Assembly: GCA_001917435.1 (NCBI GenBank)
Contig: MNEA01000136.1
Coordinates: forward strand, 1-40,941
DNA from: Acidobacteria bacterium 13_2_20CM_2_57_6
GTDB taxonomy: Bacteria; Acidobacteriota; Terriglobia; Acidiferrales; UBA7541
Direction: 5' to 3'
DNA length: 40,941 bases
Shown here: piece after piece, positions 1 to 8,123 of the stretch
How the letters are laid out: every line of letters starts with the position of its first letter
Numbering within the stretch: the first letter of the stretch is position 1
Position numbers and translations under genes: made by a program
The notes under the pieces: model-generated
Seen by the model: only the letters and a program-made list of their open reading frames with translations
The model's database searches: none
What the model was told of the DNA's origin: nothing

Positions 1-529
1 CATGAAGGTGGCTCATGAGCATCGACGCGGCAACGCCCTTGCCGGAAACATCCCCCAGCATAAAGAGCAGGCCACGCTCTGTTTCGAAGAGATCGCAGTA
101 ATCACCGCTTACCATGCCTGCCGGTTGATAGTGATAACGGACGTCCCACCCAACTGGTGCCAGGCCCGGTTTCGGCAAGAGCCCGCGCTGGATGCGCGCA
201 GCCATGGAAAGATCGCTCTCCAAGGCGCGCTGTTCGGCGCTTGTAAGATGGTCCAAACAGAACCGCACTAACGGATCGGCAAGCAGGCGCTCCGCTTCAA
301 TGGTGTCGTGGCACGTCTCGCAGAGCCCGAATGTCCCGTGGTCGATGCGGCTCAGCGCCGTGTCCACGGCCGTCAACAATTGAGAAAGCGAGGGGTCGGC
401 GGCGGGCGAATGTAAAGCCTCGTGAAGGCGCTCTCGGCGCTGTTCCAGTTCGGTGCGCAGATATCTTTGCTCGGCAGTGATCACGGTGTCTCCTGCCATA
501 GCTTGCTGTTTTGCCGCTGAGGTTTCCAT
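1..529 (-). CDS. DksA-type zinc finger / SpoIIE-like PP2C serine phosphatase (3' part outside window)
   Basis: The frame begins at an ATG preceded by a good ribosome site (GGGAGG, 7 bases upstream) and runs off the window edge, so about 176 N-terminal residues are visible. After a helical start (about residues 1-50) comes a DksA/TraR-like zinc finger, FGLCETC followed 17 residues later by CLDH, so the usual fourth Cys is His. From about residue 105 a PP2C/SpoIIE phosphatase domain starts: ARIQRGLLPKP, QPAGMVSGDYCD and LGDVSGKGVAASMLM, which holds the metal-binding Gly-Asp positions. Known family role: RsbU/SpoIIE-type phosphatases dephosphorylate anti-sigma antagonists or act in partner-switching signalling. 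The zinc finger probably mediates protein contact rather than DNA binding, but that is inference. It lies 68 bases downstream of mrfB on the same strand and may be co-transcribed. The C-terminus and any further domain cannot be seen. Confidence 0.8.
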   Translation of the reverse strand, partial: METSAAKQQAMAGDTVITAEQRYLRTELEQRRERLHEALHSPAADPSLSQLLTAVDTALSRIDHGTFGLCETCHDTIEAERLLADPLVRFCLDHLTSAEQRALESDLSMAARIQRGLLPKPGLAPVGWDVRYHYQPAGMVSGDYCDLFETERGLLFMLGDVSGKGVAASMLMSHLH

Positions 530-597
530 CCGATTTCCTCCCTTGAATTGAGGAACAAGGAATTGGCTTGACGCCGGGCGGGGTATTAGCTCTACGC

Positions 598-1929
598 CTA
601 CGATTTGCCGCCGGAGCGTGATAGAGCAAGCAGTCTTGCCACGCCGCCAACCGTGTTCATTTGATGCCGCAAGCGTGAAAGGCGGTGCAGGAATTTTTGC
701 TCTAGCCGCGCACATCGCGCGGCAAGAAGGGGATCGCTTGAAACGCTCCGCTGGCGCCTGAGTTTTGCGAGTGCCAATTGCGCAAATTCTGTCGCGCGGG
801 GAAAGTCCTTGGCATGACGTTCGTAGTAAATGGCCAGTTGTTCGCAGGCGTGAATTCCGTCGTGCCCATCGGCCACGATTTCCAGCCAGATCTCTGCGGC
901 GCGCGTGTGCTCGCCGCGCCGCTTGGCCATCTGCGCGAGATCGCGGCGCGCCTGCGGGCGAAATTCCGCCGGCAGCCCGATTTCCAGGGCCTGCGCGCAC
1001 GCCGAGTGCGCCCGATCGCTCTCTCCACGGCGCTGGAGAAATCGCGATAACCCGAAAAGGTCGAGGCTCTCGATTTCCGTCGCGTCGCTTGTTTGTTCCG
1101 ACAGCAGTGTATTGATTTTGCCGAAAAGAGCGGCCAGCCCGCGCAAATCCATCTGATTGTGGCGCACTACCGCGGCAAGCGGCTCGGCGGGCCCGCCGCG
1201 CAAGTAGTCAAAATAAAATTGCGGGATGAGCGCGGAAGAAACATCGTTCTCCCGGTGCCAGCCTAGGCGCGGCGCGTCGAGCACGTGGCGTTCGAGTTCC
1301 ACCAGCCGCACCGAACCGAGCCGAAGCTTCCACAACGCCCGCGCGGGGTGCAGCAAATCCAGATGGGCCTCCAATTTCGGCACGGCGATGGAGCGCGTCA
1401 TCGTGAAACGATTTTCGAGCAGCGGCCAATCGAAGGATTTCCCGTTGAAGGTAACGAGCACCGGCCGCTCCGCTACACGCTGGGATAATTCGTGCAGCAG
1501 CGCATGTTCTTCCGCGAAATCGCGCATGAAGAATTGCTCGGCCTGCAATCCGCCCGCGTCCCACCACGCCAGGCCAATCAGAAACGCGTACGTGCCCGTG
1601 CCTCCTGCGAGGCCGGTGGTTTCTGTGTCCAGGAACAGCCATTTTTCCGGATCTTCCAGGGCGGCGCGGGTTTTTCTCGCAATGGATTCGTCGCGCGTCC
1701 GCGAAAGCAATTCGAGCGTTGTGGATGATGGTTCCGAAAATTCCGGAGTGGAGAACCAGTTTCGAACCGCCAGGTGCTCGCCGAAAGGATTACTGGCGAC
1801 CCCCGCGCCGAGGAGCCGGCCGAGCACGTCCTCTTCGCCCGGCGTTCGAATCGCGGCGGGCCGCGCCGGCAGGGGCCGCGTGGGCTTCAGCGCAGCGAGC
1901 CTTGCGAATTTGTCGGCAGCGGCAGCCAT
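598..1929 (-). CDS. mrfB: MrfB/YprB-like DEDD 3'-5' exonuclease with C-terminal TPR region
   Basis: This 443-residue protein has an RNase H-like exonuclease fold. ExoI motif LFLDTETTGLAGG carries D101 and E103, ExoII is VTFNGKSFDWPLLE, and ExoIII is near HNQMDLRGLAALF, giving the four acidic metal ligands of DEDD nucleases. A helical TPR-like region (LDLFGLSRFLQRRGESDRA onward) fills the C-terminal third, as in Bacillus YprB/MrfB, which is of similar length (about 410 aa). In B. subtilis MrfB is a metal-dependent exonuclease that works with the helicase MrfA to repair mitomycin C adducts outside nucleotide excision repair (established for that species). Here the ATG follows the mrfA stop codon with no intervening base, so translation is very likely coupled. 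The same activity in this organism is inferred from family, motifs and gene order. Confidence 0.85.
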   Translation of the reverse strand: MAAAADKFARLAALKPTRPLPARPAAIRTPGEEDVLGRLLGAGVASNPFGEHLAVRNWFSTPEFSEPSSTTLELLSRTRDESIARKTRAALEDPEKWLFLDTETTGLAGGTGTYAFLIGLAWWDAGGLQAEQFFMRDFAEEHALLHELSQRVAERPVLVTFNGKSFDWPLLENRFTMTRSIAVPKLEAHLDLLHPARALWKLRLGSVRLVELERHVLDAPRLGWHRENDVSSALIPQFYFDYLRGGPAEPLAAVVRHNQMDLRGLAALFGKINTLLSEQTSDATEIESLDLFGLSRFLQRRGESDRAHSACAQALEIGLPAEFRPQARRDLAQMAKRRGEHTRAAEIWLEIVADGHDGIHACEQLAIYYERHAKDFPRATEFAQLALAKLRRQRSVSSDPLLAARCARLEQKFLHRLSRLRHQMNTVGGVARLLALSRSGGKS

Positions 1930-4371
1930 CTAGGCACACAACCTGTCGAGAATGGCGAGGGCGGCTTCCTTCGCGCGCGGAGCGAGATCGCCCGCGGGGC
2001 CGACGCAGGATGGACAGCCTTGTTCGCAAGGGCATGCGGCGATCAGTTCGCGCGTTTTTTGCACGAGAAGCATGCGCGTTCGAAAGAGCGGTTCGGAAAA
2101 ACCGATGCCGCCGGGATAAGCGTCGTACAGATACAAGTTTGGTTCGAACAATTCCTTGGCGTTGGTAGAAACAGCGTCCTGTAAGTGAGTTGGAGAGAAG
2201 TCTCTAGCGAACGGACGCCCTGCCGAATGCAATGAGATCAGTTCATCTCCCTCACCCCATGGGACACTGTTCGAATCGGCAGCCGGAGGACGTTCGCCGA
2301 TGGCCGTGCCAAGGTCGCGGCGATCGCACATCAGCAGAAGTGTGGCGACGGATTCGAGCGCGTGCAGCAGGCCGAACATTCCGCTTTGGCGCTCGCTCAC
2401 GGTGAAGGGAAGCGATTCGAGGAGCGAACGTTCAAGAGTGATCCAGTAGGAAGTTGTGTGCATTTCGTTTTCAGGGAGTTCGAGTTTGCCGTCGCCGATA
2501 TTTTCGTTAGTGAAGAATTTGATTTTCTTAAACCCGACAACTTGCGATCGCACTAGAACGTCGCCGTGGGAATGAAGATGCGCGGACGATTGGACAGCGG
2601 CTGCGATTTCGAGGACGCGGACTTGCGTGTAGCGGATGGCGTCCGTGTAGTAGTCGACGTCGACGCGCTTCACGTATGCTTTGCGCTCCTTGAAATCGAG
2701 ATGTTCGACGTGGTGTTGTTGGCCGCCATGAATGTAGATGGCTTTTTCGTGCAGAAAAACAAGTGCGCTTGGAAAATCCACTTCGCCGATAACCGTCGGC
2801 GCGCCGGTGACATCGATGATCACGAAATTATCGCTGGAGACGGACCGCAAACTGATGGTATCGGCGGGATAAGCCTCCTGCGTCCAGTGATAATTCTCAC
2901 CGGCCAGGTGAAGAAAACGGGCTTCGGCAAGCCGCGCGCACAAATCAGGAAGATCGACCTCTCCGAATTTGTCGTCAGGACCAATGGGCAGTTCGAACGC
3001 CGCACATTTCAAATGGTTGATCAGAATTTCCAGATTGTCCGGCTGGATGAAAGCATGTTCGGGCGTGTTGCCAAAAAAATAATCCGGATGGCGCACGATG
3101 AACTGATCGAGCGGCGACGACGAAGCCACCAGCACGGCGCAGGAGCTTCCGCTGCGGCGGCCGGCGCGGCCGGCGCGCTGCCAGGTGGCGGCGATGGTGC
3201 CGGGATATCCGGCCATGACGACGGTGTCGAGTGAGCCGACGTCGATACCAAGTTCGAGGGCGCTTGTCGAGACGACTCCGCGAATGTTTCCGTCGCGGAG
3301 GCCGCGCTCGATTTCGCGGCGTTCGTTCGGCAAGTAGCCGCCGCGATAGCCGCGAATCGTGTCGGACTTTCCTGGAAGCCGCGGATTCGCTTGCTGCAAG
3401 TAGGTGAGAAGAATTTCCGTTTGCAGCCGAGAATTCGCGAAGACGATGGTTTGCAAATCGTGCTTCAGAAATTCCTGCGCGACGCGCGAGGATTCATTGA
3501 TGTAGCTGCGGCGGATCCCCAGCGCGCGATTGACGACGGGCGGATTGTAAAAAACAAGAGTTTTCTCCGCGGCGGGAGCGCCGTTGGAGTTGAGGACTTC
3601 GACTTCCGTTTCGAGAAGGCGCGACGCGAGGTCACCCGGATTGGCGATGGTCGCGGAGCAACAAATGAATCGCGGATCGCGGCCATAGAATCGCGCGATG
3701 CGGCGGAGCCGGCGCAGAACGTTGCACAAGTGGCTGCCGAAGACTCCCCGATAGGTGTGCAATTCATCGAGAACGATATATCGCAAATTTTCGAAGAGGC
3801 GCGGCCAGCGCGTGTGATGCGGCAAGATTCCGGTGTGCAGCATGTCGGGGTTGGTCAGGACGATGTGCCCTTTTTCACGAATCGAACGGCGCGCGTCGGC
3901 GGGAGTGTCGCCGTCGTAAGTGAAAACACCAAAGCGATTTTCCAAACGCTGAGTAAGGTCGTGGAGTTCGGCGAGCTGATCCTGCGCGAGAGCCTTGGTT
4001 GGAAAAAGATACAGCGCGCGGGAGTCGGAATTTTCAAGTGTCGCGTTCAAAACCGGCAGGTTGTAGCAAAGCGTCTTTCCGGAAGCTGTCGGCGTTACGA
4101 TAACGACGTTTTTTTCGGCGTGAACGGCTTCGGCTGCTTCGGCCTGGTGTGTGTAGAGTCGAGAAATTCCTTTTTCTGCGTAAGCGGAAACGAGATCGGG
4201 ATGGACCCACGAAGGGAAGTCCGCCCACTGAGCTTCGCGCGCCGGAAAATGGCGGACCGCTGTGAGCATTTCGCCCTTTTCGTCGCGAGCAGCAAAGGCA
4301 TCCAGCACTTCGTGGACGCGCGTGATGGCGGCCGACGTTTCCGCTCGTCGAACGGCTAGCGATTCCGACAT
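1930..4371 (-). CDS. mrfA: MrfA/YprA-like DExH-box superfamily 2 helicase with C-terminal DUF1998 zinc site
   Basis: An 813-residue SF2 helicase. Motif I TPTASGKT (about 93-100), motif II DELH (202-205), motif III SAT (239-241) and motif VI QRAGRAGR are intact. The C-terminal DUF1998-type region ends in a four-cysteine cluster, CPCEQGCPSC (about 780-789), typical of MrfA/YprA. B. subtilis MrfA is 749 aa and unwinds DNA in mitomycin C repair with MrfB. I chose the ATG at 4371: it has AAAGGA 7 bases upstream and starts MSESLAVRRAE. The open frame extends to 4536, but those 55 residues look non-coding and overlap the putative promoter. A TTGCGC-17-TACCTT promoter lies about 30 bases upstream. 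The stop codon abuts the start of mrfB. A Lhr-type helicase is the alternative, but the DUF1998 cysteines and adjacent exonuclease favour MrfA. Confidence 0.88.
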   Translation of the reverse strand: MSESLAVRRAETSAAITRVHEVLDAFAARDEKGEMLTAVRHFPAREAQWADFPSWVHPDLVSAYAEKGISRLYTHQAEAAEAVHAEKNVVIVTPTASGKTLCYNLPVLNATLENSDSRALYLFPTKALAQDQLAELHDLTQRLENRFGVFTYDGDTPADARRSIREKGHIVLTNPDMLHTGILPHHTRWPRLFENLRYIVLDELHTYRGVFGSHLCNVLRRLRRIARFYGRDPRFICCSATIANPGDLASRLLETEVEVLNSNGAPAAEKTLVFYNPPVVNRALGIRRSYINESSRVAQEFLKHDLQTIVFANSRLQTEILLTYLQQANPRLPGKSDTIRGYRGGYLPNERREIERGLRDGNIRGVVSTSALELGIDVGSLDTVVMAGYPGTIAATWQRAGRAGRRSGSSCAVLVASSSPLDQFIVRHPDYFFGNTPEHAFIQPDNLEILINHLKCAAFELPIGPDDKFGEVDLPDLCARLAEARFLHLAGENYHWTQEAYPADTISLRSVSSDNFVIIDVTGAPTVIGEVDFPSALVFLHEKAIYIHGGQQHHVEHLDFKERKAYVKRVDVDYYTDAIRYTQVRVLEIAAAVQSSAHLHSHGDVLVRSQVVGFKKIKFFTNENIGDGKLELPENEMHTTSYWITLERSLLESLPFTVSERQSGMFGLLHALESVATLLLMCDRRDLGTAIGERPPAADSNSVPWGEGDELISLHSAGRPFARDFSPTHLQDAVSTNAKELFEPNLYLYDAYPGGIGFSEPLFRTRMLLVQKTRELIAACPCEQGCPSCVGPAGDLAPRAKEAALAILDRLCA

Positions 4372-4407
4372 GAAAGGTCCTTTCTGCAATTCGCCTTTTG
4401 TTCGCCA

Positions 4408-4436
4408 AAGGTAGCACGGGGCATTTTGCGGCGCAA
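4408..4436 (-). promoter_or_regulatory. Candidate sigma70-type promoter of mrfAB
   Basis: Reading the minus strand, TTGCGC (4436-4431), a 17-base spacer and TACCTT (4413-4408) give a plausible housekeeping promoter. Transcription would start near 4401, leaving a leader of about 30 bases with the AAAGGA ribosome site. I see no convincing LexA-type palindrome. The -10 is only a moderate match. Confidence 0.42.
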
Positions 4437-4514
4437 CATGGAAAACGTCCGAGTTAACACAAGGGACGCGGAGGCACTGAAAAACGGCGAGCGATTCTTC
4501 AGTGTGCATATTTG

Positions 4515-4543
4515 TTGCACAGAATAAGGGAATCACATATTAT
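4515..4543 (+). promoter_or_regulatory. Promoter of the vapBC-type operon, apparently leaderless, with operator-like palindrome
   Basis: TTGCAC (4515-4520), a 17-base spacer and TATTAT (4538-4543) make a near-consensus sigma70 promoter. The antitoxin ATG begins 7 bases after the -10, the usual position of the transcription start, so the mRNA would be leaderless. The 9-base palindrome CATA-T-TATG (4536-4544) covers the -10 and would suit repression by a dimeric ribbon-helix-helix antitoxin. The autoregulation is inference. Confidence 0.55.
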
Positions 4544-4549
4544 GGGTAC

Positions 4550-4789
4550 ATGAATATCACGCTTTCCTTACCAGAAGAACTCGTCAAACGTGTTCGAAAA
4601 ATTGCCGTAGATCGCGACACGACGTTGACTGGACTTGTTCGCGAGTACCTGAACGAACTCGCAAGACAAGAAGCAGCAGCAGGTCGGCAGCGCCGGGAAA
4701 GGGAAGCCTTGGAGCGCAGCTTCGAGCAGTTCCAGATTAGGGTTGGAAATAGAACCTGGAAGCGCGAAGATCTTCATGAGCGCTCTTGA
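4550..4789 (+). CDS. Ribbon-helix-helix (VapB-type) antitoxin
   Basis: A 79-residue protein starting MNITLSLPEELVKRVRKIA. A short N-terminal beta strand followed by two amphipathic helices (VDRDTTLTGLVREYLNELARQ) is the ribbon-helix-helix DNA-binding fold of many VapB/CopG antitoxins. The charged C-terminal tail (about residues 45-79, rich in Arg and Glu) is the part that usually wraps around and neutralises the toxin. The open frame extends 16 codons upstream, but that extension overlaps the promoter, so the ATG at 4550 is preferred. It overlaps the PIN toxin gene by 14 bases, the common arrangement for type II pairs in which the antitoxin is made first. Confidence 0.83.
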   Translation: MNITLSLPEELVKRVRKIAVDRDTTLTGLVREYLNELARQEAAAGRQRREREALERSFEQFQIRVGNRTWKREDLHERS

Positions 4790-5192
4790 GTTCTTGGACA
4801 CAAACGTTCTGGTCTACGCCTACGACCCCAGCGAGCCGCGAAAGCAACAGATAGCGCAGGGGCTGGTCCGCAGAGCTGTGGCAGGGGAGATGGCAGCCTC
4901 CAGCCAAGTACTTGGCGAATTCGCGGCTACGCTCCTTCACAAGCTGAAGCCGGCGGCAAAGCCCGAAGACGTAATGGCACTCCTAGACACACTCGGGCCC
5001 ATCAAACTCGCCCCGGTCGATGGCGACGTCATTCTTCGCGCGGTGCGCGCACGGGCGGATTACGGAATCCATTTTTACGACGGAATGATCATTGCGGCCG
5101 CTGAACGCGGCGGCTGTCACAAAATCTGGTCGGAAGACTTGAATGCCGGCCAGGAATATTTTGGTATCGCAGTCGAAAACCCCTTTGTTTGA
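4776..5192 (+). CDS. PIN-domain ribonuclease toxin (VapC-type)
   Basis: A 138-residue PIN domain. The acidic metal-binding residues are visible: D8 in FLDTNVLVYAYD, E48 in LGEFAA, D102 in FYDGMIIAAA and D121 in SEDLNAG. Length and motif order match VapC toxins, which cleave specific RNAs (often tRNA or rRNA loops) when released from their antitoxin. I chose the ATG at 4776 inside the antitoxin gene. Extending upstream would only lengthen the overlap and add residues not typical of PIN domains. The four acidic residues are intact, so the toxin appears functional. The RNA target cannot be told from sequence. Confidence 0.87.
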   Translation: MSALEFLDTNVLVYAYDPSEPRKQQIAQGLVRRAVAGEMAASSQVLGEFAATLLHKLKPAAKPEDVMALLDTLGPIKLAPVDGDVILRAVRARADYGIHFYDGMIIAAAERGGCHKIWSEDLNAGQEYFGIAVENPFV

Positions 5193-5266
5193 CTAAAGAG
5201 GGGTAGCAATCCCGCGAGCCAGGAATTGCATCTGAAAGTTATATCGTACGGATGGGCGGACGCGAT

Positions 5267-6367
5267 ATGGATTTGCAGATGCTGCGCCGGTTGTTTGTTA
5301 CTACTGCCGTTGTACTGGGCTTTGCTCCCAGCGCCGTTCAAGCCTGTAGTTGCGTTCTCGTGTCCAACTCGTGTGGGGTGTCCAAAGCCTTTTCTGCTGG
5401 CGGTGTCATTTTTCTTGGCCAAGTAGTTTCTAAGATTAAGGTCCAGGAACCAGCAAGCTTTGGCAATCGCGCAGCCATGGTTCCGAGATATGCGGTTCAT
5501 TTCACGGTTAAAGAGAATTTTCACGGCGCAAGTGATCTCGGGCAAGAGATCGTGGTTCACACGGGCCTTGGTGGGGGCGATTGCGGGTATCCTTTTGTCG
5601 TTGGAACCAGCTATTTGGTGTACGCTTCGACTTCTGACCGCCAACTGACGACTGGCATCTGCTCCGGAACAAAACCTGAGGTGATGGTTGGTGGCCTGCT
5701 AAAAGAATTGCGGGCTGCCCGAGATGGGACGCGCTTTGATGACTTGTTCGGCACAATCGGAATCGGCCCCACGGGCACGGGTTATGAGGATTTGGCGGAA
5801 GCACGCCCGCTCAATGATGTTTCAGTACTCGTAAGTGGGAGCACGGGCATGGTCTTCTTCGCAAAGACGGACGAGCAAGGGGCTTATGCCTTCTCTTCGC
5901 TGCCCCAAGGCACCTACCACATCGAACCGGAGCTGCCTGCTGGACTGAGCTCCCGGCAGACGAGAACTGGCAAACCGTTTGCAATCGACGTTGACGACAA
6001 AGATGGAACTGGCGCAGGTTGTCAGGTAGACGTTTTCTCTCGTCCCGACGGTCAAATCTCCGGCACGGTTTTGGACGCAAGCGGCAAGGGCGTTCCTGGC
6101 TTTGTCACAGTCCGGCCTGCCGACCCGAAGGAAGCCGAGATGGCAAGACGTCATGGCGGATTATCTGGCTGCGATACGGAGGACGGCAATTTTTCGCTCC
6201 CACAGTTGGCCCCAGGCCGCTACAAGCTCATATTTCATCCCAAAGTCGAAGGCCGAGTGGACTTTCGACAGGTGTTTTTTTGGCCGCCAGATGACCAAGG
6301 CGTAGACAATGCGATTGACCTTGCATTTGGCCAACACATCGAAAAGGTTCGCTTTGAGATTCCTTAA
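5267..6367 (+). CDS. Secreted TIMP/netrin-like (NTR) protein with carboxypeptidase-regulatory-like repeats
   Basis: About 366 residues. A signal peptide (MLRRLFVTTAVVLGFAPSAVQA) would be cleaved just before CSC, leaving a mature N-terminal Cys-x-Cys as in tissue inhibitors of metalloproteinases. The next about 120 residues (GVIFLGQVVSKI, RYAVHFTVKENFHG, GTSYLVYA) look like the OB-like NTR domain. Two beta-sandwich segments of carboxypeptidase-regulatory or CnaB type follow: TDEQGAYAFSSLPQGTYHIE, then GQISGTVLDASGKGVPGFV up to LAPGRYKLIFHP. VQAC could also be a weak lipobox. Three in-frame ATGs (5252, 5267, 5279) are possible; I prefer 5267 because GGCGGA lies 6 bases before it. It stands alone, convergent with the MFS gene. 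Any inhibitor function is speculation; related bacterial proteins are uncharacterised. Confidence 0.65.
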   Translation: MDLQMLRRLFVTTAVVLGFAPSAVQACSCVLVSNSCGVSKAFSAGGVIFLGQVVSKIKVQEPASFGNRAAMVPRYAVHFTVKENFHGASDLGQEIVVHTGLGGGDCGYPFVVGTSYLVYASTSDRQLTTGICSGTKPEVMVGGLLKELRAARDGTRFDDLFGTIGIGPTGTGYEDLAEARPLNDVSVLVSGSTGMVFFAKTDEQGAYAFSSLPQGTYHIEPELPAGLSSRQTRTGKPFAIDVDDKDGTGAGCQVDVFSRPDGQISGTVLDASGKGVPGFVTVRPADPKEAEMARRHGGLSGCDTEDGNFSLPQLAPGRYKLIFHPKVEGRVDFRQVFFWPPDDQGVDNAIDLAFGQHIEKVRFEIP

Positions 6368-6415
6368 CCGACGATCCAAAGCAGCTCCATGTACTGGCGC
6401 AAGTGCTGATTCGTT

Positions 6416-7633
6416 CTATCCCGGGTGATTAGGTGAATGCTGCGTTCGCAGGCGGACGATGAGGAGTGCGCCGGTGAAAAAGAGGATGGCGGAGGCGGTG
6501 AAGGCAATCTGTACGTTGAACGCGCTCCAAACGAATCCGACCAGGAGGCTGGAGAGAAAATCGCCGACGGCATTGACGGCGGCGAGCGTGCCGAAGGCCA
6601 TGCCGTGCTGCTCCTTCGGGACAATCTCGGCGGAGAGGGAATCTTCAAGCGGTTCTTCGGTGCCGATGTAGAGCCCCGCAAGCATGAAAATCACCGCAAG
6701 CAGCGCAAGGGAACTGGTTCCGGTGCACAGGAGAATCGCAGTGACACCAGCCAGGGAGTAACCAGCGGCGAGCACAGCCTTGCGGTGCGGAACGTGATCG
6801 CTGAGCCAGCCGCTTGCGTAAGCGGAGCCCGCGTAAAAGACGTTGTGAAGCGTGTAAAGTCCGACGGCGAGACTTGCGGCGTGGGCGAGTCCGTAGGCGG
6901 GCGTCAACATGCGCGTGGCGTAGAGAATCAGAAGAGAGTGGGAGAAATCACCGGCGCCGAAGACGCCTACGCCGAGAAGCAGGCGCCGGAAGGATGGCGG
7001 CAACGCCCTTAAGCCGATAAGAAAAGATCGCTCAGGACGCGCGGCCATGGGGCGCTCGCGGACGAGGAGCCAGAAAGCGGCGACGGCGATGAGGCCCGGC
7101 AAGAGCGTCCAAAGAAAAACTTTGCGGAAAGAATGGCTGGTGACTTCGAGGAGCCAGAGCGCGGTGAGCGGCCCTCCGATGGCACCAACCGTGTCCATCA
7201 GGCGTTCGAGGCCAAACGCGCGGCCGTAGGCGTTTGGCGGAACGTCGGCGGCGAGCAGGGCTTTCTTCGCGGGTGAGCGAACACCGCGTCCGAGCCATGC
7301 GGCGGCGCGGCCAAAGAGCACATGGTAGGCGTGAGTAGCAAACGCGAACGACGCCGTCGCAAGAGCGGTGAAAGCGTAGCCAAAGACGGCGAGTGGCTTA
7401 CGGCGTTTCAGGCGATCGGTGTAATGACCCGCGGCGAGTTTCGTGAAGCTGGAGAGGCCGTCAGCAATACCTTCAATCGCGCCAAGCCACGCAGGGCCTG
7501 CGCCAATGGCCGCGAGAAACGCGGGCAGGATCGCAGTGGCCGTTTCGTGGCTCCAGTCGCTGAAGAGGCTGGTGAGGCCAACGCCAAGGACCGTGCGGTT
7601 GAGCCAGGATTGTTTGGGCTCGGGATTTTGCAT
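6416..7633 (-). CDS. Major facilitator superfamily transporter
   Basis: A 405-residue polytopic membrane protein with about 12 hydrophobic segments. The MFS loop 2-3 signature appears as GHYTDRLKRRKPLAVFGY, and a related motif recurs in the second half (GWLSDHVPHRKAVLAAGY). The N-terminus TSLFSDWSHETATAILPAFL resembles a group of MFS proteins of unknown substrate common in soil bacteria. It starts 24 bases after the DUF190 stop codon, with a short hairpin in the gap, so it is probably the last gene of the fluoride-riboswitch operon. Its substrate is unknown; a fluoride or resistance role is only suggested by context. Confidence 0.8.
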   Translation of the reverse strand: MQNPEPKQSWLNRTVLGVGLTSLFSDWSHETATAILPAFLAAIGAGPAWLGAIEGIADGLSSFTKLAAGHYTDRLKRRKPLAVFGYAFTALATASFAFATHAYHVLFGRAAAWLGRGVRSPAKKALLAADVPPNAYGRAFGLERLMDTVGAIGGPLTALWLLEVTSHSFRKVFLWTLLPGLIAVAAFWLLVRERPMAARPERSFLIGLRALPPSFRRLLLGVGVFGAGDFSHSLLILYATRMLTPAYGLAHAASLAVGLYTLHNVFYAGSAYASGWLSDHVPHRKAVLAAGYSLAGVTAILLCTGTSSLALLAVIFMLAGLYIGTEEPLEDSLSAEIVPKEQHGMAFGTLAAVNAVGDFLSSLLVGFVWSAFNVQIAFTASAILFFTGALLIVRLRTQHSPNHPG

Positions 7634-7638
7634 GTTTG

Positions 7639-7655
7639 GGACGATAAGGTCGTCC
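7639..7655 (-). other. Intercistronic hairpin between DUF190 and MFS genes
   Basis: A perfect 6-bp stem (GGACGA / TCGTCC) with a 5-base loop sits in the 24-base gap between the DUF190 stop and the MFS start. No T-run follows, so it is not a terminator. It could tune MFS translation or mRNA processing (inference). Confidence 0.5.
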
Positions 7656-7657
7656 GC

Positions 7658-8005
7658 CTATTTCTTGGCAGGCCGGTAAAGGATGACGCGAACTTTTTCC
7701 AGCGTGATGAGGCCGCCGTCGACCATCTCGTCAAGGCGGGGAAGAATTTTTTCGATGCGCACGGCGGACTCGATGACTTCGAGGATGATCGGCAGATCCT
7801 GCGATAGGCGCAGAAGCTTATCCGTGTGATACACGCTGGAGCCGCCATAGCCGCCGACGCCGCGGAGGACCGTTGCGCCAGAGAAGGCGTCTTTGCGGAG
7901 CATTTCGACGATGGCTTCATGCAGAGGCTTGCCGTGCCATTTGTCGGATTCGCCGATGTGGATGCGCATCAGGGTGCGCTCCCCTTCAAATTTTTGGTGC
8001 GTCAT
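7658..8005 (-). CDS. DUF190 (PII-like) protein, CrcB-associated
   Basis: A 115-residue protein of the DUF190 family: MRIHIGESDKWHGKPLHEAI, then SGATVLRGVGGYGGSS, DLPIILEVIES and a final beta strand KVRVILYRP. These proteins have a ferredoxin-like fold similar to PII regulators and are often encoded beside crcB fluoride channels, as here. Their function is not established. The ATG at 8005 has GGAG 5 bases upstream, supporting the start. It is 218 bases downstream of crcB on the same strand, so it may use both the riboswitch transcript and its own promoter. Confidence 0.87.
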   Translation of the reverse strand: MTHQKFEGERTLMRIHIGESDKWHGKPLHEAIVEMLRKDAFSGATVLRGVGGYGGSSVYHTDKLLRLSQDLPIILEVIESAVRIEKILPRLDEMVDGGLITLEKVRVILYRPAKK

Positions 8006-8123
8006 GGTGGCTCCGTGGTCTCTGACTTGCCGTTCGTGTTCGGCTAAATACTGAACATTTCCTAAAGGTATAAAGGCTTACAGGTATCGCGGGCCGAAAT
8101 CCAATTTTTCTTCCAACCATTCC

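Noticed and set aside
4372..4536. N-terminal extension of the MrfA helicase to 4536
   Set aside because: The 55 extra residues look non-coding and cover the putative promoter; the ATG at 4371 has a ribosome site.
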